From positions 3,101,501-3,165,500 of the forward strand of contig NZ_CP071057.1 in NCBI RefSeq assembly GCF_017161425.1: 64,000 nt of DNA, given 5' to 3'. Of this stretch, positions 8,019 to 16,904 are shown one piece after another. Each line of letters begins with the position of its first letter. Position 1 is the stretch's first letter. Under the pieces are notes generated by a model. That model was not told the origin of the DNA. It did no database searches and was given only the letters and a program-made list of their open reading frames with translations. Both the position numbers and the translations under genes were made by a program. The stretch comes from Marinicauda algicola. Lineage in GTDB: Bacteria; Pseudomonadota; Alphaproteobacteria; Caulobacterales; Maricaulaceae.

Positions 8019-9798
8019 GGAGAACTGGTTTCCGACAACGCCCGCCCGCCTGATCGACCAGGCACGGCGGCGTCCCGACGCGCCGGCCTATCTCGTCCAT
8101 GACGGGAGCGGATGGCAGGCTTCGACCTGGCGCGATTACGCCGATCAGGCCCGCCAGGCGGCCCGCGCGCTCGTCGCGCTGGGCGTCGGGAAGGACGACG
8201 CGGTCTGCATCCTGGGATTCAACCGGCCCGAATGGACGGTGATGGCCAACGCGGCGATGATGACCGGCGCGCGCCCGGCCGGCATCTACTGGACGAGCGC
8301 CCCGCCGGAAAGCGCCTATATCCTGCAGCATTCCGAAGCTCCGGTGCTGCTCGTGGAAACCCTCGAACAGGTGGAGGAACTCGAGGCGGTCCGGCGCGAC
8401 TGCCCCGATCTTCGCCAGATCGTGGTGATGGAAGGAAATCCCGGCCGCGACGACATCCTGTCCTGGACCGACTTCCTCGCGCTCGGCGATGGCAACCATC
8501 AGGATACGGTGGATGCGCGCCTGGCCGGGATCGGGCCGGAGGATATCGGCGCGCTGATCTACACCTCCGGCACCACCGGCCCGCCCAAGGCGGTGATGCT
8601 GTCCCACGGCGCGATCGCCTGGACGGCCGATCTCCTCACCCGGTCCTTCGGCGGGGACGAGACGGGGCGCGGCCTGTCCTACCTGCCGCTCGCCCATATC
8701 GCCGAGCAGCAGGCCTCGCTGCACTGCCACCCGATCCGCGGCAACGCGATGTATTTCGCCCGCTCGATGGAGACGCTGGCCGAGGACATCAACACGGTGC
8801 GCCCGACGATGTTCTTCGGCGTGCCGCGCGTCTGGGAGAAGATGGCCGAGACGCTGCGCTCGCGCATGGCCGAGGCGAGCGGGACGCGGAAGGCGCTTCT
8901 CGACTGGTCCATGCAGGTCAATCGCGCCTGGCACGCGGCGAACATGAACGGCGCCGCGCCCGGCGCGCTCCTCTCGCTGCAGCGCAAGCTCGCCAACCGC
9001 CTGGTGACGAGGAAGATCAAGGGCGCGATCGGGCTCGACCGGGCCGACACCTTCATCTCCGGCGCGGCGCCGATCTCCCCGGAAGTCCTGCGCTTCTTCA
9101 CCGGGCTCGACATGCCGATCCTGGAAGGCTACGGCCAGTCGGAGACCAGCGCTCCGACCACGGCCAATCTTCCCGGCGCCGTCCGGCTGGGTTCGGTCGG
9201 CAAGCCCTTCCCCGGCATCGAGACGAAGGTGAGCGAGGAGGGCGAGCTGCTCGTGCGCGGCCCGGGCCTGTTCTCCGGCTACATGAAGAACAACGAGGCG
9301 ACCGCCGAAGCCTTCACCGCCGACGGCTGGCTTCGCACCGGCGACGTGGTGAAGGTCGACGAGGACGGCTTCATCACCATCACCGGCCGGATCAAGGACA
9401 TCCTCATCACCTCGGGCGGCAAGAACATCACGCCGGCCAATCTCGAGACCGACCTGATGAACATCCCGCTCGTCGAGCACGCGGTCGTGGTCGGGGACGC
9501 GCGCCATTACCTCACCGCCCTGATGACGCTCTCGGCCGACGCGCTCGCCGCCTTCGCGAAGAAGAAGGGGATCGCCGATCCGGGGCCGGACCATCCCGAG
9601 GTCGTCGCCGAGGTGCAGGCCGGCGTCGACGCGATGAACAAGCGCTACGCGCGAGTGGAGAATATCCGCAAGTTCCGCCTGCTCTCCGCCCCGCTGAGCG
9701 TGGAGACAGGCGAGCTCACGCCCACCATGAAGGTCAAGCGCAAGGTGGTCATCGAACGCAACAGGGCGCTCGTCGACGCGATGTACGATGGCGACTGA
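7978..9798 (+). CDS. AMP-forming acyl-CoA synthetase (long-chain/VLACS-like)
   Basis: A 606-residue ANL-superfamily adenylate-forming ligase. The P-loop is IYTSGTTGPPKAVMLSHG (about residue 192), the A5 motif is GYGQSETSAP, and the hinge region reads GWLRTGDVVKVDEDGFITITGRIKD. The length and the long C-terminal domain resemble FadD15/long-chain synthetases rather than acetyl-CoA synthetases. It should activate a free carboxylic acid to its CoA thioester with ATP, as AtuH does in acyclic terpene use. The start is a GTG at 7978 with GGGGAGGAG in front; this makes it overlap the BKACE gene by 41 bp in another frame. The 3' end overlaps the monooxygenase by 11 bp. Confidence 0.87.
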   Translation: MAHTAWSELPRIGEENWFPTTPARLIDQARRRPDAPAYLVHDGSGWQASTWRDYADQARQAARALVALGVGKDDAVCILGFNRPEWTVMANAAMMTGARPAGIYWTSAPPESAYILQHSEAPVLLVETLEQVEELEAVRRDCPDLRQIVVMEGNPGRDDILSWTDFLALGDGNHQDTVDARLAGIGPEDIGALIYTSGTTGPPKAVMLSHGAIAWTADLLTRSFGGDETGRGLSYLPLAHIAEQQASLHCHPIRGNAMYFARSMETLAEDINTVRPTMFFGVPRVWEKMAETLRSRMAEASGTRKALLDWSMQVNRAWHAANMNGAAPGALLSLQRKLANRLVTRKIKGAIGLDRADTFISGAAPISPEVLRFFTGLDMPILEGYGQSETSAPTTANLPGAVRLGSVGKPFPGIETKVSEEGELLVRGPGLFSGYMKNNEATAEAFTADGWLRTGDVVKVDEDGFITITGRIKDILITSGGKNITPANLETDLMNIPLVEHAVVVGDARHYLTALMTLSADALAAFAKKKGIADPGPDHPEVVAEVQAGVDAMNKRYARVENIRKFRLLSAPLSVETGELTPTMKVKRKVVIERNRALVDAMYDGD

Positions 9799-11257
9799 GC
9801 TGCCGGCCTCGTGCGATGTGCTCGTCGTCGGGGCCGGCATGTCCGGCCTCGCCATGGGCCATCACCTGAAACGGCGCGGCATCGCGGATTTCCTGATCCT
9901 GGAGAAGTCCGGTGGCGTCGGCGGTGTCTGGCGCGACAATCGCTATCCCGGCTCGGGCTGCGACGTGCCGAGCCATCTCTACTCCTTCTCCTTCGCGCCG
10001 AAGCCCGACTGGAGCCGCAAATACGCCCCGCGCGACGAGATCCTTGAGTATTTCGAGGACGTCGCCGGGCGCGAGGGACTCTATCCCCATTGCCGCTTCG
10101 GCGTGGCGGTGAAGGCGCTCGCCTTCGATCGCGGCGAGGGCCGCTGGACGGTCGCGCTGGAGGATGGCCGTACACTGAAGGCCCGCGCCGTGGTGAGCGC
10201 CGTCGGCCAGCTGTCGGAGCCCTTCGTGCCGGAGATCGAGGGCCTCGACGGGTTCGGCGGCCTCGTCATGCATACCGCGCGCTGGGACCGCAGCGTCGAC
10301 CTCTCGGGCAAGCGCGTCGCGGTGATCGGCAATGCGGCGAGCGCGATCCAGCTCCTGCCGATCGTGGCGGAAGAGGCGGCGCAGCTGACCGTCTTCCAGC
10401 GCACGCCCAACTGGGTGATCGGCAAGCCGGACCGCAGGTTCACCGCGCTGGAGAAATGGCTCTTCCGCAACCTGCCCGGCTACCGGCGTCTCTACCGGCT
10501 CGGCAGCTTCCTCATCCACGAGAGCCGCTACACGGCCTTTCGCGCGAACAGCCTCGCCGGACGCTTCACGCGCTGGGATCTGATGCGGCAGCTCAAACGC
10601 CAGGTCCCGGACGCGGCGCTCCGGGCGAAGCTCACCCCCCGCTACGCGCCCGGCTGCAAGCGCATCCTCCTGTCCAACGACTATTTCCAGACGCTGCAGC
10701 GCGAGACCGTCTCGCTGGTGACCGACGGCGTGGCGCGGGTCGAGGCGGACGCCATCCTCACCGGCGCGGGCGAGCGCGTACCGGCCGATGCGATCGTCTT
10801 GGCCACCGGCTTCAGGACTACCGAGTTCCTGTCGACGCTGGACGTGACCGGACCGGACGGGCGCACGCTGCAGGACACCTGGGCCGGCTCGCCCTCGGCC
10901 TATCGCGGCGTCGCGGTCGCCGGCTTCCCCAATCTTTTCATGCTCTACGGGCCGAACACCAATCTGGGACACAACTCGATCATCTTCATGAGCGAGCGCC
11001 AGGCCGAATACGTGGCGAACAAGATCGGCCGTATCCTGAAAGAGGACATCAAGGCGCTCTCGGTGAAGCCCGAGGCGCAGGCGCGCTTCGACGCGCGCGT
11101 GCAGGAGAGCCTTGCCGGCACGGTGTGGGCCGGGAACTGCCCGAGCTGGTACAAGACGTCGGACGGGCGGATCACCAATAACTGGTCGGGGCTGGCGAGC
11201 GCGTTCGCCTTCGCGCTCGCCCGGCCCGATCAGGCCGACTGGCTGGCCGAGAGATAG
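9788..11257 (+). CDS. Flavin monooxygenase with Baeyer-Villiger fingerprint
   Basis: A 489-residue class B flavoprotein monooxygenase. It has an N-terminal FAD motif VVGAGMSGL, a second nucleotide-binding motif VAVIGNAASAIQLLP, and between them FGGLVMHTARWD, which fits the type I Baeyer-Villiger fingerprint F-x-G-x-x-x-H-x-x-x-W-(P/D). It should insert one oxygen from O2 into a ketone using NADPH, giving an ester or lactone. It is the last gene of the forward operon, and an HSL-family esterase converges on it with 28 bp of 3' overlap. A ketone from a terpenoid ring is the expected substrate by context. Without the fingerprint it would be called only a CzcO-type oxidoreductase. Confidence 0.84.
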   Translation: MATELPASCDVLVVGAGMSGLAMGHHLKRRGIADFLILEKSGGVGGVWRDNRYPGSGCDVPSHLYSFSFAPKPDWSRKYAPRDEILEYFEDVAGREGLYPHCRFGVAVKALAFDRGEGRWTVALEDGRTLKARAVVSAVGQLSEPFVPEIEGLDGFGGLVMHTARWDRSVDLSGKRVAVIGNAASAIQLLPIVAEEAAQLTVFQRTPNWVIGKPDRRFTALEKWLFRNLPGYRRLYRLGSFLIHESRYTAFRANSLAGRFTRWDLMRQLKRQVPDAALRAKLTPRYAPGCKRILLSNDYFQTLQRETVSLVTDGVARVEADAILTGAGERVPADAIVLATGFRTTEFLSTLDVTGPDGRTLQDTWAGSPSAYRGVAVAGFPNLFMLYGPNTNLGHNSIIFMSERQAEYVANKIGRILKEDIKALSVKPEAQARFDARVQESLAGTVWAGNCPSWYKTSDGRITNNWSGLASAFAFALARPDQADWLAER

Positions 11258-12162
11258 CCGTGCGCCCAGTCCGCCACCCGCGCGATCGCCCGGTCGGCTT
11301 CGGGAAGCAGCGGGGCGAAGAGCGGGAAGTCGTGCCACATCCTCTCCCAGACTTCGCAGCGCACCTCGACGCCCGCCGCCTCGAGGCGCTGGGCGAGGCG
11401 CGTGGAGTCGTCGAGCAGCACCTCGTCGGAGCCCACCTGGATGAGGGTCGGCGGCAGGCCGGAAAGATCGCCGAACAGGGGCGAGCAGTCGGGATGGGCG
11501 CGGTCCGTCTTTCCGGCATAGATAGCCGCGCCCTTGTCGAGATAGTGCGCGCGCAGCATCGGGTCGATGCCGTCGAGCGTCTTCGCGCTGTCTCCCGACA
11601 TCGTCAGATCCGTCCACGGCGAGATCAGGTAGAGCGCGTCGGGCAGCGTCTCCCCGCCGGCCTTGAGGCGCAGCGTCATAGCGAGCGTCAGCCCGCCGCC
11701 CGCCGAATCGCCGGCGACCAGGATCGGGCCCTGGACATCGCTCCGCAGCGTACGGAAGGCCGCGAGCGCGTCCTCGATCCCTGCCGGGCAAGGATGCTCG
11801 GGCGCGAGGCGGTAATCCAGCGAGACGGCTTCCAGGCTCAGAGCCTTCGACAGTCTCGAGACCACGGGCTTGTGGCTGTGGGACGATCCGCGCGAATATC
11901 CGCCTCCGTGCAGGAAGAGCAGCGCGCCGGGACGCGGGGAGGGCGGGATGAAGCGCAGGGCCGGACGCCCGGCATATTCGATGCGCCCGATCTCCACCCC
12001 GGAGGCCGCGGGCACGCGCTCGCCCGCCTTGTCCATCATGGCGCGCGCGACCTCGGGCGGATTGTCCGGCGAGAGCGAGGTCCTGCCCGCCTTGGCGGCC
12101 ATGCGGCGGCCGAGCCAGCGCCTGAGCGAGATCGGCGAACGCGTGCGGATATGTTCGATCAT
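11230..12162 (-). CDS. HSL-family alpha/beta-hydrolase (candidate lactone/ester hydrolase)
   Basis: A 310-residue hormone-sensitive-lipase-family (family IV) esterase. The oxyanion motif is HGGG (85-88), the nucleophile elbow is GDSAGG with Ser153, and the acid and histidine are Asp246 (VGSDE) and His277 (WHDF). The catalytic triad is therefore complete. Monoterpene epsilon-lactone hydrolases belong to this family. The gene is convergent with the Baeyer-Villiger-type monooxygenase and divergent, with 14 bp between starts, from the Old-Yellow-Enzyme gene. This supports hydrolysis of the lactone that the monooxygenase would make. GGGGAGG upstream supports the start. No signal peptide is visible, so it acts in the cytosol. 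Confidence 0.87.
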   Translation of the reverse strand: MIEHIRTRSPISLRRWLGRRMAAKAGRTSLSPDNPPEVARAMMDKAGERVPAASGVEIGRIEYAGRPALRFIPPSPRPGALLFLHGGGYSRGSSHSHKPVVSRLSKALSLEAVSLDYRLAPEHPCPAGIEDALAAFRTLRSDVQGPILVAGDSAGGGLTLAMTLRLKAGGETLPDALYLISPWTDLTMSGDSAKTLDGIDPMLRAHYLDKGAAIYAGKTDRAHPDCSPLFGDLSGLPPTLIQVGSDEVLLDDSTRLAQRLEAAGVEVRCEVWERMWHDFPLFAPLLPEADRAIARVADWAHGYLSASQSA

Positions 12163-12176
12163 GAAAGGGCCTCCCC

Positions 12177-13454
12177 GTGACTCTGTCGTCTGAGCTCACC
12201 CTGCCATGCGGCGCGAGGATTCCCAATCGCCTGGCGAAGGCGGCGATGACGGAGGGGCTGGCCGAGCCGGGCGGCATCGCCGGCGAGCGCATCGTGCGCG
12301 CCTATACCGCCTGGGCACAGGGCGGGGCGGGGCTCATCCTGACCGGCAACATGATGGTGGACCGCAGATACCGCGAACGCCCGGCCAATGTCGTGGTCGA
12401 GGGCGAGCAGAGCGCGAACGCCCTGAAGGGGCTGGAACGCTTTGCTGCGGCGGCGAAGTCGGGCGGGGCGGTGGCGCTGGCGCAGATCTCCCACGCCGGC
12501 CGGCAGTCGCCGAGATCGGTCGCGCCCGAGCCGGTGGGGCCGAGCGCGGTCGCGGTGAAGCTACCGGGCGGGCTCTACGCCAAGCCGCGCGCGCTCACGG
12601 CCGGCGAGATCGCCGGCATCATCGGCCGCTTCGCGCACACCGCGCGCACGCTCGTGGAGGCCGGGTTCGACGGGGTGCAGATCCATGCCGCCCACGGCTA
12701 TCTCATCAGCGAGTTCCTCAATCCGCGCGTCAACCGGCGCGAGGACGAGTGGGGCGGCAGCCTCGAGAACCGCGCGCGCCTGCTGGTCGAGACGGTGCGC
12801 GCCGTGCGCGCCGCGATCGGGGCGGACCGCGTCCTGGCGGTCAAGCTCAACTCCTCGGACTTCCAGAAGGGCGGGTTCTCCTTCGAGGACTGCCTCCAGG
12901 TCGTCGATCTTCTGGATGCGGAAGGCATCGACCTGCTGGAGATCTCCGGGGGCAGCTACGAGCAGCCGCGCATGATGGGTCTCGACGGTCTCGAACCGGT
13001 CTTAGAGGAAAACGTCCGGGCGAGCACGCGGGCGCGCGAGGCCTATTTCATGGGCTATGCCGCGCAGGTCATCGCCCGGGCGAAGACGCCCGTCATGGTC
13101 ACCGGCGGCTTCCGCACCCGGGCCGCGATGGAGGCCGCGGTCGAGGAGGGCGTCGCGGTGATCGGGATCGGCCGGCCGCTCTGCGTCGATCCGGACGCCC
13201 CGAAGAAACTCCTCGCCAGCGAGATCGAGGCCCTCGACGCCTTCGAGACGCGCCTGCGCGTGGGGCCGGGGATTTTCGGCCCGCATTCGAGGCTTGCGGT
13301 GATGAAGGCGGTGAACGGCCTTGCGACCATGGCCTTCTTCTACCGCAACATCATCCGCATGGCCGAAGGCAAGCCGACCCTGCGCGAGATGAACCTCCTC
13401 GGCACGCTGATCGCCCATCAGCGCCAGGAGGCGCAGGACGCGAAGCGGATCTAG
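12177..13454 (+). CDS. Old-Yellow-Enzyme-family NADH:flavin oxidoreductase
   Basis: A 425-residue FMN-binding TIM-barrel oxidoreductase. Family signatures are ISHAGRQS, the active-site segment IHAAHGYLISEFLNPRVNRR followed by DEWGGSLENRARL, and the phosphate-binding MVTGGFRT and VIGIGRPLC. It is longer than classical OYE (about 360-380) because of a C-terminal extension of about 50 residues, but it lacks the iron-sulfur and FAD/NAD domains of 2,4-dienoyl-CoA reductase. It probably reduces an activated C=C bond of an enone or enoyl compound with NAD(P)H; reduction of a cyclic enone before ring oxidation would suit the neighbours. The start is GTG at 12177, so close to the divergent esterase start that the two promoters must overlap coding sequence. 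Confidence 0.86.
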   Translation: MTLSSELTLPCGARIPNRLAKAAMTEGLAEPGGIAGERIVRAYTAWAQGGAGLILTGNMMVDRRYRERPANVVVEGEQSANALKGLERFAAAAKSGGAVALAQISHAGRQSPRSVAPEPVGPSAVAVKLPGGLYAKPRALTAGEIAGIIGRFAHTARTLVEAGFDGVQIHAAHGYLISEFLNPRVNRREDEWGGSLENRARLLVETVRAVRAAIGADRVLAVKLNSSDFQKGGFSFEDCLQVVDLLDAEGIDLLEISGGSYEQPRMMGLDGLEPVLEENVRASTRAREAYFMGYAAQVIARAKTPVMVTGGFRTRAAMEAAVEEGVAVIGIGRPLCVDPDAPKKLLASEIEALDAFETRLRVGPGIFGPHSRLAVMKAVNGLATMAFFYRNIIRMAEGKPTLREMNLLGTLIAHQRQEAQDAKRI

Positions 13455-13470
13455 CCGCGAGGCTCCCGCC

Positions 13471-14409
13471 TCACATCGCGACCCTGTCCGCCCAGTCGGC
13501 GAAATCGTCCATCGCCGCCTCGCGCCCCAGATCGTTGAGCGTCTCGTGCCGGCCCTTCGGGTCGATCCTCAGCGTGAGGTCGGTGAAGCGGTCGGCCTTC
13601 AGGCGCTCGGCGAACTTCCTGACCGCCTTGCCATTGTCCGTGGCCGGATCGGCGCCGCCGCCGGCGAGGTGGATCGGCAGGTCGCGGCGCATCGCCTCGA
13701 TGCGCGCGCCGTCCTCGGCGCGCTCGAACCCGGTGACGAGGTCCTTCCACAGCGAGATCGTCGGGCGCCAGCCGGCATCGGGATCGGCGATATAGGCGTC
13801 GACCTCCTCGGGGATGCGCGAGAGCCAGTCCTGGGGCGTGCGCCGGTGCTTCACCTGCTTGCCGAACTGGTCGAAGGTCAGGGCGTTGAGCCAGGTGGAG
13901 ATCTCGGTCTCCTTCTTGAACAGGCCCTCCGTCCACAAGACGGCGCGCATCAGGCCGGTCATTCCGCCGAGCGCGAGATTGGAATTCCACACCGCGACGC
14001 CGGCGAGGCGCCGATGCTCGTCCTGGGCATGGTTCATCGCCACGACCCCGCCCATGGAATGGCCGAACACGATGGTCGGCAGATCGCCGAAACGCTCGTT
14101 CATGTAGCCGCGCAGGAAGATCGCATCGGCCATCACCTTGTCCCAGCCATTGCCCTCCAGCGAGAACACGCCGCGCGGCGCGTCCGGCGCCTCGGTCTTG
14201 CCGTGGCCGCGATGGTCGTGCGCGCAGACGTGAAATCCGCGCGCAGACAGGAAATCGGCGAAGCGGGCATAGCGCCCGGCATGCTCGGCAAGGCCGTGAT
14301 GGATCATCACGATGGCGCGCGGCTGGCCCTGCGCCGGCTTCACGCGGGCGGCGAGGCGCGCCCCGGTCGGGCTCAGCAGATAGTCGATCGCGAAGTCCTG
14401 GCTCATCAT
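13471..14409 (-). CDS. Alpha/beta-hydrolase, monoacylglycerol-lipase-like
   Basis: A 312-residue serine hydrolase of the lysophospholipase/monoglyceride lipase family. HHGLAEHAGRYA provides the oxyanion hole, GHSMGG (Ser118) is the nucleophile elbow, and GRHETLND near the C-terminus supplies the histidine. The lid region follows the elbow. Two adjacent ATG codons (14409 and 14406) can start it, both behind AAAGGGGG; upstream in-frame codons encode an arginine/proline-rich stretch unlike the family and were rejected. It diverges from glycerol kinase across a 92-bp gap. That arrangement suggests that it releases glycerol from monoacylglycerols for the kinase. It could instead serve the terpenoid cluster. 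Confidence 0.85.
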   Translation of the reverse strand: MMSQDFAIDYLLSPTGARLAARVKPAQGQPRAIVMIHHGLAEHAGRYARFADFLSARGFHVCAHDHRGHGKTEAPDAPRGVFSLEGNGWDKVMADAIFLRGYMNERFGDLPTIVFGHSMGGVVAMNHAQDEHRRLAGVAVWNSNLALGGMTGLMRAVLWTEGLFKKETEISTWLNALTFDQFGKQVKHRRTPQDWLSRIPEEVDAYIADPDAGWRPTISLWKDLVTGFERAEDGARIEAMRRDLPIHLAGGGADPATDNGKAVRKFAERLKADRFTDLTLRIDPKGRHETLNDLGREAAMDDFADWADRVAM

Positions 14410-14501
14410 CGCCCCCTTTTCTTCCAACCTGCTTGCACCGGGACGCGCCTGCGGGCAAGCCTTCGGGGAGAAACGCGCGCGAACGGAAGACGGGGGCAGG
14501 C

Positions 14502-15986
14502 GTGAGCGACCGGACCGCCATCCTGGCGATCGACCAGGGCACGACATCGAGCCGGGCCATCGCATTCACCCGCGAGGGCATGGCGCTCGCGGTGGCGCAG
14601 GAGGAGTTCGCGCAGAACTACCCGAGGCCCGGCTGGGTCGAGCACGATCCGGAGGTCATCTGGGCGACGGTGCTCTCCACGGCGCGGAAGGCCGTCTCCG
14701 CCGCGCAGGATCTCGGCTACGCGATCGCCTGTCTCGGCGTCACCAACCAGCGCGAGACGACGCTGGTCTGGGACCGGGCGACCGGCCGGCCCATCCACAA
14801 CGCGATCGTCTGGCAGGACCGGCGCACCGCGAAGACCACCGCCCGTCTCGAGGCGCAGGGCCACGGCGCGATGGTGCTGGAGAAGGCGGGGCTCGTGCTC
14901 GATCCCTATTTCTCCGCCACCAAGCTTGCCTTCATCCTGGACACCGTGCCGGGCGCGCGCGAGCGCGCAGAGCGCGGCGAGCTCTGCTTCGGCACGGTGG
15001 AGAGCTTCCTGATCTTCCGCCTCACCGCCGGCAGGGTCCATGTCAGCGACGCGACGAATGCGAGCCGGACGAGCCTCTACGATCTCGTGGCGCAGGACTG
15101 GGACGACGACCTGCTCGCCCTGTTCGACATCCCGCGCGAGGTGCTGCCGAGGATCGTCGACTGCGCGGAGCGCTACGGCGACACCGACCCGTCCGTCTTC
15201 GGCGAGGCTATCCCCATCACCGGTGCGGCCGGCGACCAGCAGGCCGCAGCGATCGGGCAGGCCTGCCTGGAACCCGGGGAGATGAAGTCGACCTACGGCA
15301 CGGGCGCCTTCATGCTGCTCAATACCGGTCCCGCGCCGGTGATCTCCAGGAACCGCCTGCTCGCCACCACCGCCTGGCGCCTGAACGGCACTTCCAGCTT
15401 CGCGCTGGAAGGTTCGGTGCTCTCGGCCGGGGCGACGGTCCAATGGCTGCGCGACGGGCTCGGCATCATCTCGAGATCCTCCGAGGTGGAGGCGCTCGCC
15501 CGCGACGCCGATCCCGACAGCGGGGTCTATCTGGTCCCGGCCTTCACCGGGCTCGGCGCACCGCACTGGGACGCCGATGCGCGAGGACTTCTCAGCGGGC
15601 TCACCCGCGGCGCCGGCCGGGCCGAGATCGCGCGCGCCGCGCTGGACTCGGTCGCCTACCAGACCCGCGACCTGCTCGACGCCATGGCCGCCGACGGCGC
15701 GGACGTGGCCCGGCTGAAGGTCGATGGCGGCATGGTCGTCAACGACGCGCTGATGCAGCGTCTCGCCGATCTCTGCGACAGCGAGGTCATCCGTCCGAGG
15801 AATGCCGAGACCACGGCCTGGGGCGCGGCCTTCCTGGCCGGGCTCGGCGCGGGCCTGTTCTCCGCCATTTCCGACGCCGCCGCCCTCTGGCAGGCCGATC
15901 GCAGCTTCACGCCCGCGATGGAGGCGGGCCACCGCGAGACGCTGATCGCGGGCTGGCGGGCGGCGGTGAAGCGGGCCCGGATGTGA
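14502..15986 (+). CDS. glpK: Glycerol kinase
   Basis: A 494-residue FGGY-family kinase close to the 502 residues of E. coli GlpK. It has the phosphate-1 motif AIDQGTTSSRAI, the glycerol-contacting NQRETTLVWDR and HNAIVWQDRRT, STYGTGAFML, and ALDSVAYQTRDLLDAM with KVDGGMVVND. It phosphorylates glycerol to sn-glycerol 3-phosphate with ATP in the cytosol. The GTG at 14502 is preferred: the protein then begins just before the phosphate motif as in homologues. The nearest ATG would add 23 residues. No glpF, glpD or regulator is next to it; the divergent neighbour is a lipase-like hydrolase. Confidence 0.93.
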   Translation: MSDRTAILAIDQGTTSSRAIAFTREGMALAVAQEEFAQNYPRPGWVEHDPEVIWATVLSTARKAVSAAQDLGYAIACLGVTNQRETTLVWDRATGRPIHNAIVWQDRRTAKTTARLEAQGHGAMVLEKAGLVLDPYFSATKLAFILDTVPGARERAERGELCFGTVESFLIFRLTAGRVHVSDATNASRTSLYDLVAQDWDDDLLALFDIPREVLPRIVDCAERYGDTDPSVFGEAIPITGAAGDQQAAAIGQACLEPGEMKSTYGTGAFMLLNTGPAPVISRNRLLATTAWRLNGTSSFALEGSVLSAGATVQWLRDGLGIISRSSEVEALARDADPDSGVYLVPAFTGLGAPHWDADARGLLSGLTRGAGRAEIARAALDSVAYQTRDLLDAMAADGADVARLKVDGGMVVNDALMQRLADLCDSEVIRPRNAETTAWGAAFLAGLGAGLFSAISDAAALWQADRSFTPAMEAGHRETLIAGWRAAVKRARM

Positions 15987-16010
15987 TCCGCCGGGCAGCG
16001 AGCCCTCGGC

Positions 16011-16898
16011 CTACAGGAACCCCCTTGCCCATTCCAGAGCCCCCTCCCGCAGCGGCGCCGCTGACCTGAAGTAATCCGCCCACGGATCCGACTTCAGCCC
16101 GGCCAGCCGGCGCGGCAGGGTCTTCAGCGTGTAGGCGCCGCTTTGCTCGATGCGCGGCAGCTCGTCCCAGCGGACGGGGGTGGCCACCGTCGCAGCCGGC
16201 CTGGCGCGCACCGAGTAGGGCGCGATCGCGGTGGCGCCGCGCTGGTTTCTCAGCCAGTCGACGAAGATCCGGCCCTTGCGCTTCTCCTTGCTCGCCGAGG
16301 ACACGTAGCGGGACGGGTCGTTCGCCTCGAGCGCCCGGGCGAGCCCCTGGGCGAAGGTCTTCACCTCGTCCCAGCCGGCCGAGCGGTCGAGCGGGGCGAT
16401 GACGTGGATGCCCTTGCCCCCGGTCAGCAGCGCATGGGGTTCGAGCCCGGCGGTGCGCAGGAGATCGGCGATGTCGCGGGCGGTCTGCTTGAGATCCCCG
16501 AAATCGTAGCCGATATCGGGGTCGAGATCGAAGATCACCCGCTCGGGATGTTCGATGTCCGCCAGGGTCGAGCCCCAGGGATGCAGCTCCAGCGCCCCGA
16601 ACTGGGCGCAGGCCTCGAGCCCCGCCTCGTCCTCGATCGCGAGATAATCCCGGCTCTTCCCGCTCTTCTCCTCGATCTCGACCGGTCTGAAGCCGTCCGG
16701 CATGCCCCTGGCGTGATGCTTCTGGAAGAAGCACTCGCCCCCGATCCCGTCCGGGCAGCGCACCAGGGAGAGCGGGCGGCGCGCCACGTGGGGCAGGATG
16801 CGCTCGGCGATGCCCAGCAGATAGTCGCGGTAATCGGCCTTGGTGACGCCGGCGTCCGGGAAATAGACCCGGTCTGGATGCGTCAGCCCCCCGCTCAT
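16011..16898 (-). CDS. LigD-type NHEJ polymerase/primase domain protein (stand-alone)
   Basis: A 295-residue protein equivalent to the polymerase domain of LigD. The active-site carboxylates are in VIFDLDPD (Asp124 and Asp126), with FFQKHH and ELHPWGS, and the nucleotide-binding histidine region in GGKGIHVIAPLDRS. These primase-like polymerases fill gaps and add nucleotides during non-homologous end joining. In many bacteria this domain is fused to the ligase; here it is a separate gene 6 bp downstream of the PE-ligase gene in the ku operon. Nothing suggests truncation: it starts at the normal N-terminus (GLTHPDRVYFP) and has the expected length. It converges with glpK. Confidence 0.9.
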   Translation of the reverse strand: MSGGLTHPDRVYFPDAGVTKADYRDYLLGIAERILPHVARRPLSLVRCPDGIGGECFFQKHHARGMPDGFRPVEIEEKSGKSRDYLAIEDEAGLEACAQFGALELHPWGSTLADIEHPERVIFDLDPDIGYDFGDLKQTARDIADLLRTAGLEPHALLTGGKGIHVIAPLDRSAGWDEVKTFAQGLARALEANDPSRYVSSASKEKRKGRIFVDWLRNQRGATAIAPYSVRARPAATVATPVRWDELPRIEQSGAYTLKTLPRRLAGLKSDPWADYFRSAAPLREGALEWARGFL

Positions 16899-16904
16899 GA
16901 TCCC

